Shown: positions 45,324-54,353 of the stretch, in pieces | How positions within the stretch are numbered: the first letter of the stretch is position 1 | Layout of the letters: every line of letters begins with the position of its first letter | Assembly: GCF_000729995.1 (NCBI RefSeq) | Contig: NZ_JNFG01000215.1 | Coordinates: forward strand, 124,001-188,000 | DNA from: Caballeronia sordidicola | GTDB lineage: Bacteria > Pseudomonadota > Gammaproteobacteria > Burkholderiales > Burkholderiaceae | DNA: 64,000 bases | Reading direction: 5' to 3' | Notes under the pieces: model-generated | What the model saw: the letters and a program-made list of their open reading frames with translations, nothing else | Databases searched by the model: none | What the model was told of the DNA's origin: nothing | Made by a program: the position numbers and the translations under genes

Positions 45324-45816
45324 TGAAGGGCAGTCGGCCGGGGAGATGATCTAGTGCCGTAAATATTGCTGCGAGCCGAGTAACGGACGGGGCAAGCTTA
45401 CCGACTTGGCCATGCCGACTGTGCAGTCAACAGCTTGTTCTCACTATAGGTTCAAACCTGTGATGTCTGAGTCCGCTTCACTCAGGTGTGTACTTTCCGT
45501 CATGGCCGCGCGATTGAGCCGTATCAATCCTCGTCGGCGGCGTTGCGGAGGTTAGCATCCGCTACGTTTTCGCGCTGTGTTCTCTGTTCGCGGTTGCCCA
45601 CGTATCGCTCGCGATTCCGCAAATCACCCGACGGCAAAAGCGGCACGGTTCCGCCCAACAACCACTCCACGCGCTTAACTTCAGCCGCCGCGTGACATAG
45701 TATTAGATTGATTGATACTGCCTTCAGACATGCTGTTTTCTTGAATTTGACTCTCTACACTTGTTTTCAAGGCGACGAACCGCGCGCCGTGATAACAAAA
45801 GTCTCAGGAGGCAAAA
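45324..45816. other. intergenic region between divergent CheB/R hybrid and MFS genes
   Basis: 493 bp. No gene was recognised. It must hold two divergent promoters. An AT-rich patch at about 45690-45760 lies upstream of the MFS gene. Confidence 0.45.
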
Positions 45817-47205
45817 GTGAGCAAACAGATATTGCTGGAGGATCTTCCTCTGCGCCGCTTCCATCTGCGAGTGGCGTTCAGCGGGACGGGAGGCCAGTTC
45901 AGCGACGGCTTCGTGCTGGGGATCATCGGCATCGCAGTGACCATGGCATCCGTGTCGCTTCATTTGACTCCGCTCTGGATGGGGTTGCTTGGCGCGGCAT
46001 CCCTGGCAGGTCTGTTTCTCGGCAGCATGTTCGCCGGTCCGGTCGCGGACAAGTACGGCCGGCGCACCATCTTCGCGTTCGACATGTTGTTGTTCGCGGT
46101 CATCTCGGCGGCGCAATATTTCGTGACTTCGCCGGTACAACTGTTGGTCCTTCGCCTGCTGCTGGGACTGATTCTTGGTGCCGACTACGTAGTAAGCAAG
46201 TCACTCGTCACCGAGTTCTCGCCACGCCGTTACCGTGGCCGCTTGCTCAGCGTGCTTGCAGCCGCATGGGCTGCGGGCTATGTCGGCGCCTACCTCATCG
46301 GGTTCGTCGTCCGTGACCTTGGCCCCGACGCGTGGCGAATCATGCTTGCCGCGAGCGGGATCCCGGCACTGCTCATTCTTCCATTCCGACTGGGCGTGCC
46401 GGAGTCGCCGATGTGGTTGATGAAACGCGGGCGAGGCGACGAGGCGCTTTCAATCATTCACCGCAAGTTCGGGCCCGAAGTCATCCTCCCTGAACCGTCG
46501 GTTATGCCTCAGCAACGGCGCGGTGCATGGTCGGAATTGTTATCGCCACGCTGGCGCAAGAACACGCTGGTCGGTTGTGTCTTCTACACCTGTCAGGTCG
46601 TCCCGTATTTCGCGTTGGGCACGTTTTCTCCGAAGGTGCTTCAGGCCTTACAGGTCAAGGACAACTTCGTAGGAGGCCTTATCTATAACGTCCTGCTCTT
46701 CGCGGGAGCAATCATTGGTCTGTTGATTGTCGACAAGTTGTCGCGCCGTGCATTTCTCATTGGAACTTTCTACCTTGCAGCGGTGGCCCTGGCGGTCCTT
46801 GCATACGCTGGGTTCGGGCCGATAGGAACCATGCTCGCGTTCGGTCTCTTCGCCTGCATTCTCTCGGCGGCCGCCAATCTTGAGTTTGTGTATCCGCCCG
46901 AACTCTTCCCGACTCACCTGCGCGCATCCGGTGTTGGACTGGCGGTGGCCTCCAGCCGGTTTGGTTCGGCTATCAGCACGTTCCTTCTTCCGGTGGCGGT
47001 GCAACACGTTGGCATTCACCCGGCACTCGGCGTGTGTGTCGGTGTACTAGTGTTCGGTGGCGTCTTCTGCCATGTGTTTGCGCCGGAAACGGGCAGTGAA
47101 AACCTGTCGGACATGAAGCCCGGACAAAGTAATGAAAGCGAGTCTGTAACCGGAGGCGGACGTGGTGCCGCACTCGCCGCTTCGTCGGACGGCACCAGGA
47201 ATTAG
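45817..47205 (+). CDS. MFS transporter (sugar/organic acid porter type)
   Basis: 462 residues with 12 predicted membrane helices. The motif A equivalent after helix 2 reads VADKYGRRTIFAF, and the helix 4-5 loop reads FSPRRYRGRLLSVLAAAWAA. GTG 45817 has an AGGAGG ribosome site. It is followed by a LysR gene (81 bp) and an aspartase-family lyase, so it probably imports the lyase substrate, perhaps an amino-dicarboxylic acid. Confidence 0.9.
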   Translation: MSKQILLEDLPLRRFHLRVAFSGTGGQFSDGFVLGIIGIAVTMASVSLHLTPLWMGLLGAASLAGLFLGSMFAGPVADKYGRRTIFAFDMLLFAVISAAQYFVTSPVQLLVLRLLLGLILGADYVVSKSLVTEFSPRRYRGRLLSVLAAAWAAGYVGAYLIGFVVRDLGPDAWRIMLAASGIPALLILPFRLGVPESPMWLMKRGRGDEALSIIHRKFGPEVILPEPSVMPQQRRGAWSELLSPRWRKNTLVGCVFYTCQVVPYFALGTFSPKVLQALQVKDNFVGGLIYNVLLFAGAIIGLLIVDKLSRRAFLIGTFYLAAVALAVLAYAGFGPIGTMLAFGLFACILSAAANLEFVYPPELFPTHLRASGVGLAVASSRFGSAISTFLLPVAVQHVGIHPALGVCVGVLVFGGVFCHVFAPETGSENLSDMKPGQSNESESVTGGGRGAALAASSDGTRN

Positions 47206-47286
47206 CCATAGTTGACGCTCCAATGCGATTCGCAAGATGACTTATCCTGCGATGTCATGCAAGGACAACGTTTGGAAGAGCCCATC

Positions 47287-48270
47287 ATGTCGTCGAACAA
47301 GCCAATTGATATGCACGCGGTACAAGTGTTCGTCGCTGTCGCGGAAGAAGGCAGCATGTCGGGAGCAGCGGCGCGGATGGGAATTTCTCAATCGGGTGTC
47401 TCCCAGATCATCCGCCAACTCGAGGAGGAACTCGGCGTAGTGCTCGTCAACCGAACCACTCGTCCGCTGGCGCTGACACCGTTCGGCATAGCGTTACGAA
47501 ACCGTGGGGCGATACTGAGCGAGGAAATCGCGAACCTGAAGGCGCAGGTCGTCGAAGCAGGGCAGGGGATCAAGCCCGACCTGCGTATCGGACTGGTCGA
47601 CTCGTTTGCGGCGACTTGCGGATCGGTCTTCACCAAGCGCCTCCTGGAGAAGGTTTCACAACTGTCCATCCGTACGGGATTGAGTCCTCAACAGGGTGAG
47701 GCGTTGCTACGGCGCGATCTGGATCTCATCGTCACGAGCGACGCGCTGGTGGACGCCAACGACGTGGTGCGGTACCGGCTCTTTTCAGAGCGATACCTTG
47801 TCATCACGCCGAAGGACGGGCACAAGTCTGTCCGGACCGTCGAAGACGTTCGAGCGCTGGCTAACTCGCTGCCGATCATACGGTTTAACCGGAACTCGCA
47901 GGTTGGCATGCAGATCGAGCGCTACCTGCGCCGCATCGAGCTGCGTATGCCGGTCCGTCTGGAACTCGATAACGCCGATGCCCTGACTTCGATGGTTGCC
48001 GAAGGTATCGGATGGGCGGTGACTTCGCCAATGTGCCTGCTGCAGGGCGCAGCGTATGCGAGCGCGGTAGCAACGCATGTGGTGGATAACCTGGGACTTG
48101 AACGCTCGCTTTATCTGGTTGCGCGCCGTGACGAATACAGTGCGTTTTTTGAAGACGCATGCGAGACGGCGCGCGAGGTGATTGAAACATCTTTCCTGCC
48201 CAGGCTGAAAGCCTTGGGGCGGGGCATTGAAGAACTGATTACTGTTGGTGAAAGGAACTCACATGAATAA
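47287..48270 (+). CDS. LysR-family regulator in an MFS-lyase operon
   Basis: 327 residues. The helix-turn-helix is in residues 8-65 (GSMSGAAARMGISQSGVSQI). ATG 47287 is chosen as the family-like start. The 3' end overlaps the lyase start by 8 bp, so both are translated together. A LysR gene inside, rather than divergent from, its target operon is less usual. The effector is unknown. Confidence 0.88.
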   Translation: MSSNKPIDMHAVQVFVAVAEEGSMSGAAARMGISQSGVSQIIRQLEEELGVVLVNRTTRPLALTPFGIALRNRGAILSEEIANLKAQVVEAGQGIKPDLRIGLVDSFAATCGSVFTKRLLEKVSQLSIRTGLSPQQGEALLRRDLDLIVTSDALVDANDVVRYRLFSERYLVITPKDGHKSVRTVEDVRALANSLPIIRFNRNSQVGMQIERYLRRIELRMPVRLELDNADALTSMVAEGIGWAVTSPMCLLQGAAYASAVATHVVDNLGLERSLYLVARRDEYSAFFEDACETAREVIETSFLPRLKALGRGIEELITVGERNSHE

Positions 48271-49675
48271 GCTTGCTCATACTGAATCACGAACTGAAAG
48301 CGACTACGTTGGCGAAGTCAGCATACCCGGTGACAAACTATATGGTGTCAACACGGTAAGGGGTGTTGAAAATCTCAGCGTCTCTGCGCTCAGCATCGCG
48401 CACTATCCGGAGTTCCGGGACGCCTTCGCACAATGCAAGTGGGCTGCCGCGTTGGCCAATCGTGATAACGACGTGCTTGGTGCGCAGCAGTGCGATGCGA
48501 TCGTGCGCGCGTGTCAGGAAGTCATTGCAGGACGGTTCGACGACTCGCTCATCACCGATCTGCTGGAAGGGTCCGGCGGCACCTCGACGAACATGAATTT
48601 CAACGAGGTCATCGCCAATCGGGCGCAGCAGCATCTGGGGCATGCACCCGGTTCATACGACGTGATCCATCCCAACGACCACGTCAACCGTTCGCAATCG
48701 ACGAATGATGTTTATCCCGCTGCTCTGAAGATTGCAACGCACGCGATGCTCGGACCGCTCGTCACGGAAATAGGGCAGCTTGCCGCGCACTTCGACACCA
48801 AGGCGACGGAGTTCGCCGACATCCTCCATCTCGGTCGCACGTGTCTGCAAGATGCGCAGCCGATGCGACTGGGACAGCTGTTCGGCGGCTACGCGTCGCT
48901 TACCCGACGCTTGGCGGAAGAACTCGCGGCCGTACGCGACAAACTGCGCACGCTCCCGCTTGGCGGTACCGCGATCGGTACGGGTTTTGGCGCTCCCGCT
49001 GGATATCGATCGGCTGTCTATCAGCATCTCTCAAGCATCGCCGGCGTGGACTATATGGCACCGTCAAACCCGTTCGACGCGATGCAGAACATGGACGTGT
49101 TCTCTCGCATTTCGGGCGAACTGCGGACCTGCGCGGCGTCTTTGGCGAAGGTCGCGTCGGATCTCACGGTGCTGTCTTCCGGCCCGGTAGGAGGCCTCGG
49201 GGAATTGCGCCTTCCTGAAGCTCAGGCCGGCTCATCGATCATGCCGGGCAAAGTGAATCCGGTCTTGCCAATGGCGATGATCCAGTTGAGTTTTGCTGTC
49301 ATTGGCAATGACGTTGCAGTTGCGCAAGCGGTTCAGTATGGCGAACTGGAGATCAATCACTTCGAACCTGTAGTCGCGTCCCGTGTGTTCGACAGCATCA
49401 TGCTGCTGACCAACGGCATTCAACGGTTCGCGCAGAAGTGTGTTGCCGGTATCACGGCCGATATCGCGCGAAACGAGCAACACCTGATGGATTCGATGGC
49501 CATGGCAACCGCCCTCGTGCCCAAACTCGGATACGCTCGCGTGAGCAAACTGGCTCGCCAGTCGGTTGCGGAAGGTCGGCCGCTGCGGAGCATACTGGAT
49601 GAGTCCGGGCTGCTCGCCAAAGAGGATATTTTGGCGGTCATTCACGAGGCTTCGCATCCGGTTTTCGACGTGTAA
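48263..49675 (+). CDS. aspA: aspartate ammonia-lyase family protein
   Basis: 470 residues of the fumarase/aspartase superfamily. It has GTSTNMNFNEVIANRA, HPNDHVNRSQSTND, the active-site LHLGRTCLQDAQP, and the catalytic-loop signature GSSIMPGKVNP. The ending is aspartase-like rather than fumarase-like. The reaction would be reversible removal of ammonia from aspartate or a related amino-dicarboxylate. The dedicated transporter and regulator upstream suggest a catabolic substrate other than plain aspartate, for instance an N-substituted aspartate. Confidence 0.85.
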   Translation: MNKLAHTESRTESDYVGEVSIPGDKLYGVNTVRGVENLSVSALSIAHYPEFRDAFAQCKWAAALANRDNDVLGAQQCDAIVRACQEVIAGRFDDSLITDLLEGSGGTSTNMNFNEVIANRAQQHLGHAPGSYDVIHPNDHVNRSQSTNDVYPAALKIATHAMLGPLVTEIGQLAAHFDTKATEFADILHLGRTCLQDAQPMRLGQLFGGYASLTRRLAEELAAVRDKLRTLPLGGTAIGTGFGAPAGYRSAVYQHLSSIAGVDYMAPSNPFDAMQNMDVFSRISGELRTCAASLAKVASDLTVLSSGPVGGLGELRLPEAQAGSSIMPGKVNPVLPMAMIQLSFAVIGNDVAVAQAVQYGELEINHFEPVVASRVFDSIMLLTNGIQRFAQKCVAGITADIARNEQHLMDSMAMATALVPKLGYARVSKLARQSVAEGRPLRSILDESGLLAKEDILAVIHEASHPVFDV

Positions 49676-49714
49676 GCGAGAAGTGCGTTAGCTTGGCTTG
49701 CTCCTTCATACGCT

Positions 49715-50704
49715 CTACCGAAGCTCACGCGCTGCGGCTATCAGGATCGCAGCCGCAGCGACAATGTCTTCACGTGCGACGCTGAGGTGAGTCGTCGCAC
49801 GGATTCGCCCATTGGGCAGCGCACGAATCCGCACGCCTTGCTCGATTGCGCGCCGGGCGAAGGTGGCTGCATCGGCCAGCAGGCCCTGTAAGCTGAACAG
49901 CACGAGGTTCGATTCAGGCTCGAGCGCGGTGAATACGAACGACGGCTCGGCCGATAAAAGTTGCACGAACAATTTTGCGTTTGCATGGTCGTCGGCGAGT
50001 CGTTCGACATGATGGTCGAGCGCATAGATCGCAGCCGCCGCCAGCACACCCGACTGACGCATGGCACCGCCCAGACGATATTTCCACACCCACGCGTCGC
50101 GAATAAAATCGGCGCTTCCGCACAATACCGCGCCACCAGGACAGCCGAGGCCCTTCGTGAGATCGACCCAGGCGCTGTCCCATCCTTGCGCATAGTCGCG
50201 CATGGGAATGCCCGTTGCGCACGTCGCGTTGAATAGCCGTGCTCCATCGATATGCGTCTTGAGACCCGCGCCAAGCGCAGCATCGCGCACCCCACGCAGC
50301 GTATCCAGCGGCCATACGGCGCCACCGCTGAAGTTGGTTGTCTGCTCGATGCAGACCATGGCCGAGCGTGGTGCGGTGCGTGACGGAAAACGAATCGCGG
50401 CGAGGCATTGTTCGCCGGTGAACACGCCGTCTTCGGTGAACACAGGATTGATCGCTACGCCGGCAATGGCCGCTGCGCCGGCGGCTTCGGTGGTGCAAAT
50501 GTGAGACTCCGAGTCCGCGATAAGCTCGTCACCCGGACGCGTATGCACGAGCGTTGCCACGAGGTTGCACATCGTGCCGGAGGGCATGAAGACGGCGGCC
50601 GGATAACCCAGGTCACGCGCGACCCTCGCGCATAGCGCGAGGGTCGTCGGATCCTCATCGGCTTGCTCGTCGCCCACTTCTGCCGCCGCCATGGCCGCGC
50701 GCAT
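49715..50704 (-). CDS. low-specificity L-threonine aldolase, missing N-terminus
   Basis: 329 residues of the PLP-dependent beta-eliminating lyase fold: MPSGTMCNLVATLVHTRPGDE, the His in SESHICTTEAAG, and the PLP Lys in DLTKGLGCPGGA. Family members start about 16 residues earlier with a DLRSDT-type segment that helps form the PLP site. Here an in-frame stop lies one codon upstream of ATG 50704, and no other frame supplies the missing part. The ribosome site AAGGAGG is 13 nt away, too far for this ATG. It may be an inactivated gene. The full enzyme would split threonine to glycine and acetaldehyde. Confidence 0.7.
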   Translation of the reverse strand: MRAAMAAAEVGDEQADEDPTTLALCARVARDLGYPAAVFMPSGTMCNLVATLVHTRPGDELIADSESHICTTEAAGAAAIAGVAINPVFTEDGVFTGEQCLAAIRFPSRTAPRSAMVCIEQTTNFSGGAVWPLDTLRGVRDAALGAGLKTHIDGARLFNATCATGIPMRDYAQGWDSAWVDLTKGLGCPGGAVLCGSADFIRDAWVWKYRLGGAMRQSGVLAAAAIYALDHHVERLADDHANAKLFVQLLSAEPSFVFTALEPESNLVLFSLQGLLADAATFARRAIEQGVRIRALPNGRIRATTHLSVAREDIVAAAAILIAAARELR

Positions 50705-51014
50705 GCCTTATTAGCCGCCTCCTTAAGCCCACGCGCCGCATTTCGCCCGGCCTTGAGGACTGCCGGCAGGCCCGCCACGCGCGCGCTTACATCACATTGA
50801 GAGGGTTTAGTGCGAATCGCCCGCAAAGCTGCTGCGTTGCACAAAAGTTGACTCTTGAGGCCCTACGGACTTACCCGAATGCAAATTAGTATCAGTTTGC
50901 GGTTTCAATTTCAGTGGTGAAATAGTCGTGACAGGGCTAACTTGTACACATGGCGAGGCGCAATTCGGTTTATGCGAACCGCCCCAGAAAAAGAGCAGGT
51001 CAGGAGGAGGACAG
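50705..51014. promoter_or_regulatory. divergent promoter region with two inverted repeats
   Basis: This gap separates the threonine-aldolase-like gene and the AraC regulator. It holds GCAAA-N10-TTTGC (50881-50900) and, eight bases later, ATTTCA-GTGG-TGAAAT (50908-50923). Both lie 90-135 bp upstream of the AraC start and may be operators for that regulator. No gene is seen. Confidence 0.5.
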
Positions 51015-52019
51015 ATGGACACCATTCTTAGCGCGGCCGCGTGTCGATGCGGAACCTGCGCTTATTGCCGCGCAGCGCGCACGGACGCCCGGCGCGCCAA
51101 CATTGTCCAGCCGGACCTGGAACTGGTCGCCGTGCCGCGCGATGAGTCGTTCAAGGTCTGGTCGCACGGTTACCCGTATCGCACGGTGCGCTGGCACTTC
51201 CATCCCGAGTATGAAATCCAGGTCATTACATCGACGACGGGCAAATACTTCGTAGGCGATTACATCGGCAACTTCGCGCCCGGCAATCTGGTGATGACGG
51301 GAACGAATCTGCCGCACAACTGGGTCAGCAATGTGTCGCCGGGCGAGCGTGTGGATGAACGCTGTCTGATCCTGCAATTCGATGCCGAGGTTGTCGCTAA
51401 CGCCATCAAGGTGTTCCCTGAGCTCAAGTGCGTGGAGTCCTTGCTCGATGCATCGGGTTGGGGCGTGCTGTTCACACCGAAAACGGGTGCGGCCGCCGAA
51501 CCGATCATGCGGGAGATGCTGGGCGCGCAAGGCATGCGGCGCATCACGTTGTTTCTTGAGTTGCTGGACCTGCTCGTGCACAGCGCAGAACAAGTCAAGC
51601 TCGCGAGCGCCGCTTATCGTGCGGACCCGACGCGCTATGCCGAGACGCGTATCAATCATGTGCTTTCTTATATTGGCAAGAACCTGTCGCAAGAGTTGCG
51701 CGAGACTGAGTTGGCCGACCTCGCTGGACAAAGCGCCAGCGCCTTTTCGCGATATTTCCGCCGCCATACCGGCGTGCCGTTCGTGCAGTATGTGAACCGG
51801 CTGCGCATCAACCTTGCATGCCAATTGCTGATGTCGGGTGAACTGACTATTACCGATATCTGCTATCAGGTCGGCTTTAATAATCTCTCGAATTTTAACC
51901 GGCAGTTCCTGTTGCTGAAGGAGATGTCCCCGTCGCGTTGGCGTGCGTATCAGCAGCTCAATGCTGCCAGCGCGACTGAATCGTCCGATGCTGCGCAAAC
52001 CTTGGAAGCGTTCGGCTAG
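51015..52019 (+). CDS. AraC-family regulator with N-terminal Cys cluster
   Basis: 334 residues. The N-terminal extension carries C10-x-C12-x2-C15-x2-C18. A cupin sensor domain follows (VPRDESFKVWSHGYPYRTVR, then WHFHPEYEIQ), and the C-terminal double helix-turn-helix (about 225-325) ends with ITDICYQVGFNNLSNFNRQF. ATG 51015 has a strong AGGAGGAGG ribosome site, so the extension is probably real. It lies 353 bp upstream of the ribitol operon on the same strand and is its likely activator. Confidence 0.88.
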   Translation: MDTILSAAACRCGTCAYCRAARTDARRANIVQPDLELVAVPRDESFKVWSHGYPYRTVRWHFHPEYEIQVITSTTGKYFVGDYIGNFAPGNLVMTGTNLPHNWVSNVSPGERVDERCLILQFDAEVVANAIKVFPELKCVESLLDASGWGVLFTPKTGAAAEPIMREMLGAQGMRRITLFLELLDLLVHSAEQVKLASAAYRADPTRYAETRINHVLSYIGKNLSQELRETELADLAGQSASAFSRYFRRHTGVPFVQYVNRLRINLACQLLMSGELTITDICYQVGFNNLSNFNRQFLLLKEMSPSRWRAYQQLNAASATESSDAAQTLEAFG

Positions 52020-52372
52020 CGCGTGTTTTAGCCGGGAGACCGCAGAACGCGGGGTTAGCACGTAGCATCGCACGACGCGTACGCGTCTTTGTGGTGCCTA
52101 AGGATTTGCCAAGTTCTTCCACGACGTATGCAACGTTTTTGCGTGGGCTAAACGAATGTATTGTGTACTACAGAGTATATGGATTCCGACGCAACCAGTG
52201 GCTCTTATCCGTGCAAATGCAATTGACGCGCAGACACACGATCAGCAGTTGCGGGGACACCGAGATCACTGGAAAAGCTAACGAAGTTCTACAAGAAGCC
52301 GCACCGCCCCAAGCAAGGCCCAACCACGGCAGCATCTGCGCCGGAATCTTTTTAAAAAAACGGAGACATTCG
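52020..52372. other. leader region of the ribitol operon
   Basis: 353 bp between the AraC gene and the binding-protein gene. No gene was seen. The AT-rich part at about 52130-52200 (with GTATTGTGTACTACAGAGTATAT-like alternation) is the probable promoter. A run of eight As just precedes the GGAGAC ribosome site. Confidence 0.45.
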
Positions 52373-53437
52373 ATGACCAGACTTTCGAACCAACTGATCG
52401 GCGCCGGCGTACTGAGCGTGGGCCTTGGCCTTGCAGGCAGCACGGTGGCGCTGGCCGCGCCCAGCGGCACGGTCGCCTTCCTGATGCCCGACCAGGCATC
52501 GACGCGCTACGAACAGCATGACTTCCCCGGCTTCAAGGCCGAAATGACCAAGCTCTGCCCCGACTGCAAGGTGCTTTACCAGAACGCCAATGCCGACGTG
52601 TCGACGCAGCAGCAGCAGTTCAACTCGGTGATCGCGCAGGGCGCGAAGGTGATCGTCCTTGACCCGGTGGATTCCACTGCCGCCGCGTCTTTGGTTCATA
52701 TGGCGCAGGGCCAGGGCATCAAGGTGATTGCCTATGACCGGCCTGTGCCCTCGACGCCGGCCAACTACTACGTGTCGTTCGACAACGAGGGCATCGGCAA
52801 GTCCATTGCGCAGTCACTCGTCCAGCACCTGAAAGCCACAGGCGTGCCGACAACCAAGGGCGGTGTGCTCGAGGTCAATGGTTCGCCGACCGACGCTGCA
52901 GCGGGACTGATCAAGAAGGGCATCCATGCCGGCCTGGAGGGCAGCGGCTACAAGACGCTGGCTGAGTACGACACGCCGGACTGGGCGCCGCCGAAGGCCC
53001 AGCAGTGGGTCAGCGGGCAGATCACCCGCTTCGGTTCGCAGATTGTCGGCGTAGTGGCCGCGAACGACGGCACGGGTGGCGGGGCCGTCGCGGCCTTCAA
53101 GGCAGCCGGCGTCAACCCGGTGCCACCGGTGACCGGCAACGACGCGACGCTTGCGGGACTCCAGCTGATCATCGCGGGCGACGAGTACAACACGATCCTG
53201 AAGCCGAGCGAGATCGTCGCGGCCGCGGCGGCGAAGGTGGCTGTCGGCTTCTTGTCCGGGCAAACCCCGAAGGGTGAAACGACGCTCTTCAACACGCCGT
53301 CCCAGCTCTTCAAGCCGGCGGTCATCACGGCGCAGAACCTCAAGGCGGAAGTGGTCGACAAGGGCTTCGCGAACGCCAAGGAGCTGTGCACCGACCGCTA
53401 TGCCGAAGGGTGCAAGAAGCTGGGGATCACCAACTGA
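52373..53437 (+). CDS. ribitol/pentose ABC transporter binding protein
   Basis: 354 residues. The signal peptide ends at VALAAPSG (about residue 29). The type I binding fold is XylF-like: VAFLMPDQASTRYEQHDFPG, VIVLDPVDSTAAASLV, and VVAANDGTGGGAVAAFKAAG. Being first in an operon with ribitol dehydrogenase and ribulokinase genes, it probably binds ribitol or a closely related pentitol. A strong hairpin follows the stop codon. Confidence 0.9.
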   Translation: MTRLSNQLIGAGVLSVGLGLAGSTVALAAPSGTVAFLMPDQASTRYEQHDFPGFKAEMTKLCPDCKVLYQNANADVSTQQQQFNSVIAQGAKVIVLDPVDSTAAASLVHMAQGQGIKVIAYDRPVPSTPANYYVSFDNEGIGKSIAQSLVQHLKATGVPTTKGGVLEVNGSPTDAAAGLIKKGIHAGLEGSGYKTLAEYDTPDWAPPKAQQWVSGQITRFGSQIVGVVAANDGTGGGAVAAFKAAGVNPVPPVTGNDATLAGLQLIIAGDEYNTILKPSEIVAAAAAKVAVGFLSGQTPKGETTLFNTPSQLFKPAVITAQNLKAEVVDKGFANAKELCTDRYAEGCKKLGITN

Positions 53438-53485
53438 CCCGTGACGAACTGAACTGTAACGAACTCATCCGGCGCGATGCCGGAC

Positions 53486-53509
53486 GGGACCCGGCTCGTG
53501 CCGGGTCCC
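53486..53509 (+). terminator. perfect hairpin after the binding-protein gene
   Basis: GGGACCCGGC-TCGT-GCCGGGTCCC is a 10-bp perfect stem with a 4-nt loop in the 98-bp gap before the ATPase gene. There is no T-run, so it is more likely a 3'-stabilising or attenuating hairpin that raises binding-protein mRNA over the downstream genes, as in other ABC operons. Confidence 0.7.
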
Positions 53510-53535
53510 TCTACTCTTAACGAGGTATCCGTCCC

Positions 53536-54339
53536 ATGACTGACGACTCCACAACCCGGTCCAAGCGAGGTGAGCTGGTGCTCAGCCTGCGCGGCGTTTC
53601 GAAACACTTCGGAGCGGTCTCGGCCCTGACGGACATCGAGCTCGACGTGCATGCCGGCGAGGTAGTCGCGCTCGTGGGCGATAACGGAGCCGGGAAATCG
53701 ACGCTGGTGAAGGTCCTGGCCGGCGTGCATCAACCCAGCACCGGCACGATCACGTTCGGTGGCAAGGAGGTCACGCTCTCTAATCCGGCCGCGGCGCTCG
53801 ACCTCGGCATCGCCACGGTGTTCCAGGACCTCGCGCTGTGCGAAAACCTCGATGTCGTCGCGAACATCTACCTCGGGCGAGAGATGAATCCGCTGCGCCT
53901 CGACGAGGTCGCCATGGAGGTGAAGGCCTGGACGCTACTCAACGAGCTGTCGGCCCGTATTCCAAGTGTGCGCGACGTGGTCGCCTCGCTCTCGGGCGGC
54001 CAGCGTCAGACGGTCGCGATCGCTCGCTCGCTGCTGCTGGATCCAAAGCTGATCATGCTCGACGAGCCGACGGCAGCGCTGGGCGTGGCCCAGACCGCCG
54101 AGGTGCTGAACCTGATCGAGCGGGTACGCGACCGCGGCCACGCGGTCATCATGATCAGCCACAACATGGAGGACGTGCGCGCCGTGGCCGACAGGATCGT
54201 GGTGCTGCGGCTCGGCCGCAACAACGGCATCTTCTATCCCGACTCATCGAATCAGGAGCTCGTGGCCGCGATCACCGGCGCCACCGAGAACGCCGTGTCA
54301 CGTCGCGCCGGCCGCCGTCAAGCCGAACAGAGCGTCTAG
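53536..54339 (+). CDS. ribitol/pentose ABC transporter ATPase
   Basis: 267 residues, a single nucleotide-binding domain as in FrcA-type transporters: Walker A GDNGAGKST (about residue 55), Q-loop VFQDLALCENLDV, signature LSGGQRQTVAIARS, and Walker B LIMLDEPTAALG. It pairs with the permease that starts 15 bp downstream. Confidence 0.95.
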   Translation: MTDDSTTRSKRGELVLSLRGVSKHFGAVSALTDIELDVHAGEVVALVGDNGAGKSTLVKVLAGVHQPSTGTITFGGKEVTLSNPAAALDLGIATVFQDLALCENLDVVANIYLGREMNPLRLDEVAMEVKAWTLLNELSARIPSVRDVVASLSGGQRQTVAIARSLLLDPKLIMLDEPTAALGVAQTAEVLNLIERVRDRGHAVIMISHNMEDVRAVADRIVVLRLGRNNGIFYPDSSNQELVAAITGATENAVSRRAGRRQAEQSV

Positions 54340-54353
54340 TCAAAGGAACGATC

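Noticed and set aside
53838..54353. In-frame upstream extension of the ribitol permease, giving a 599-codon frame
   Set aside because: The extension overlaps the ATPase gene and is Arg-rich; the ATG at 54354 has a ribosome site and gives a normal permease.
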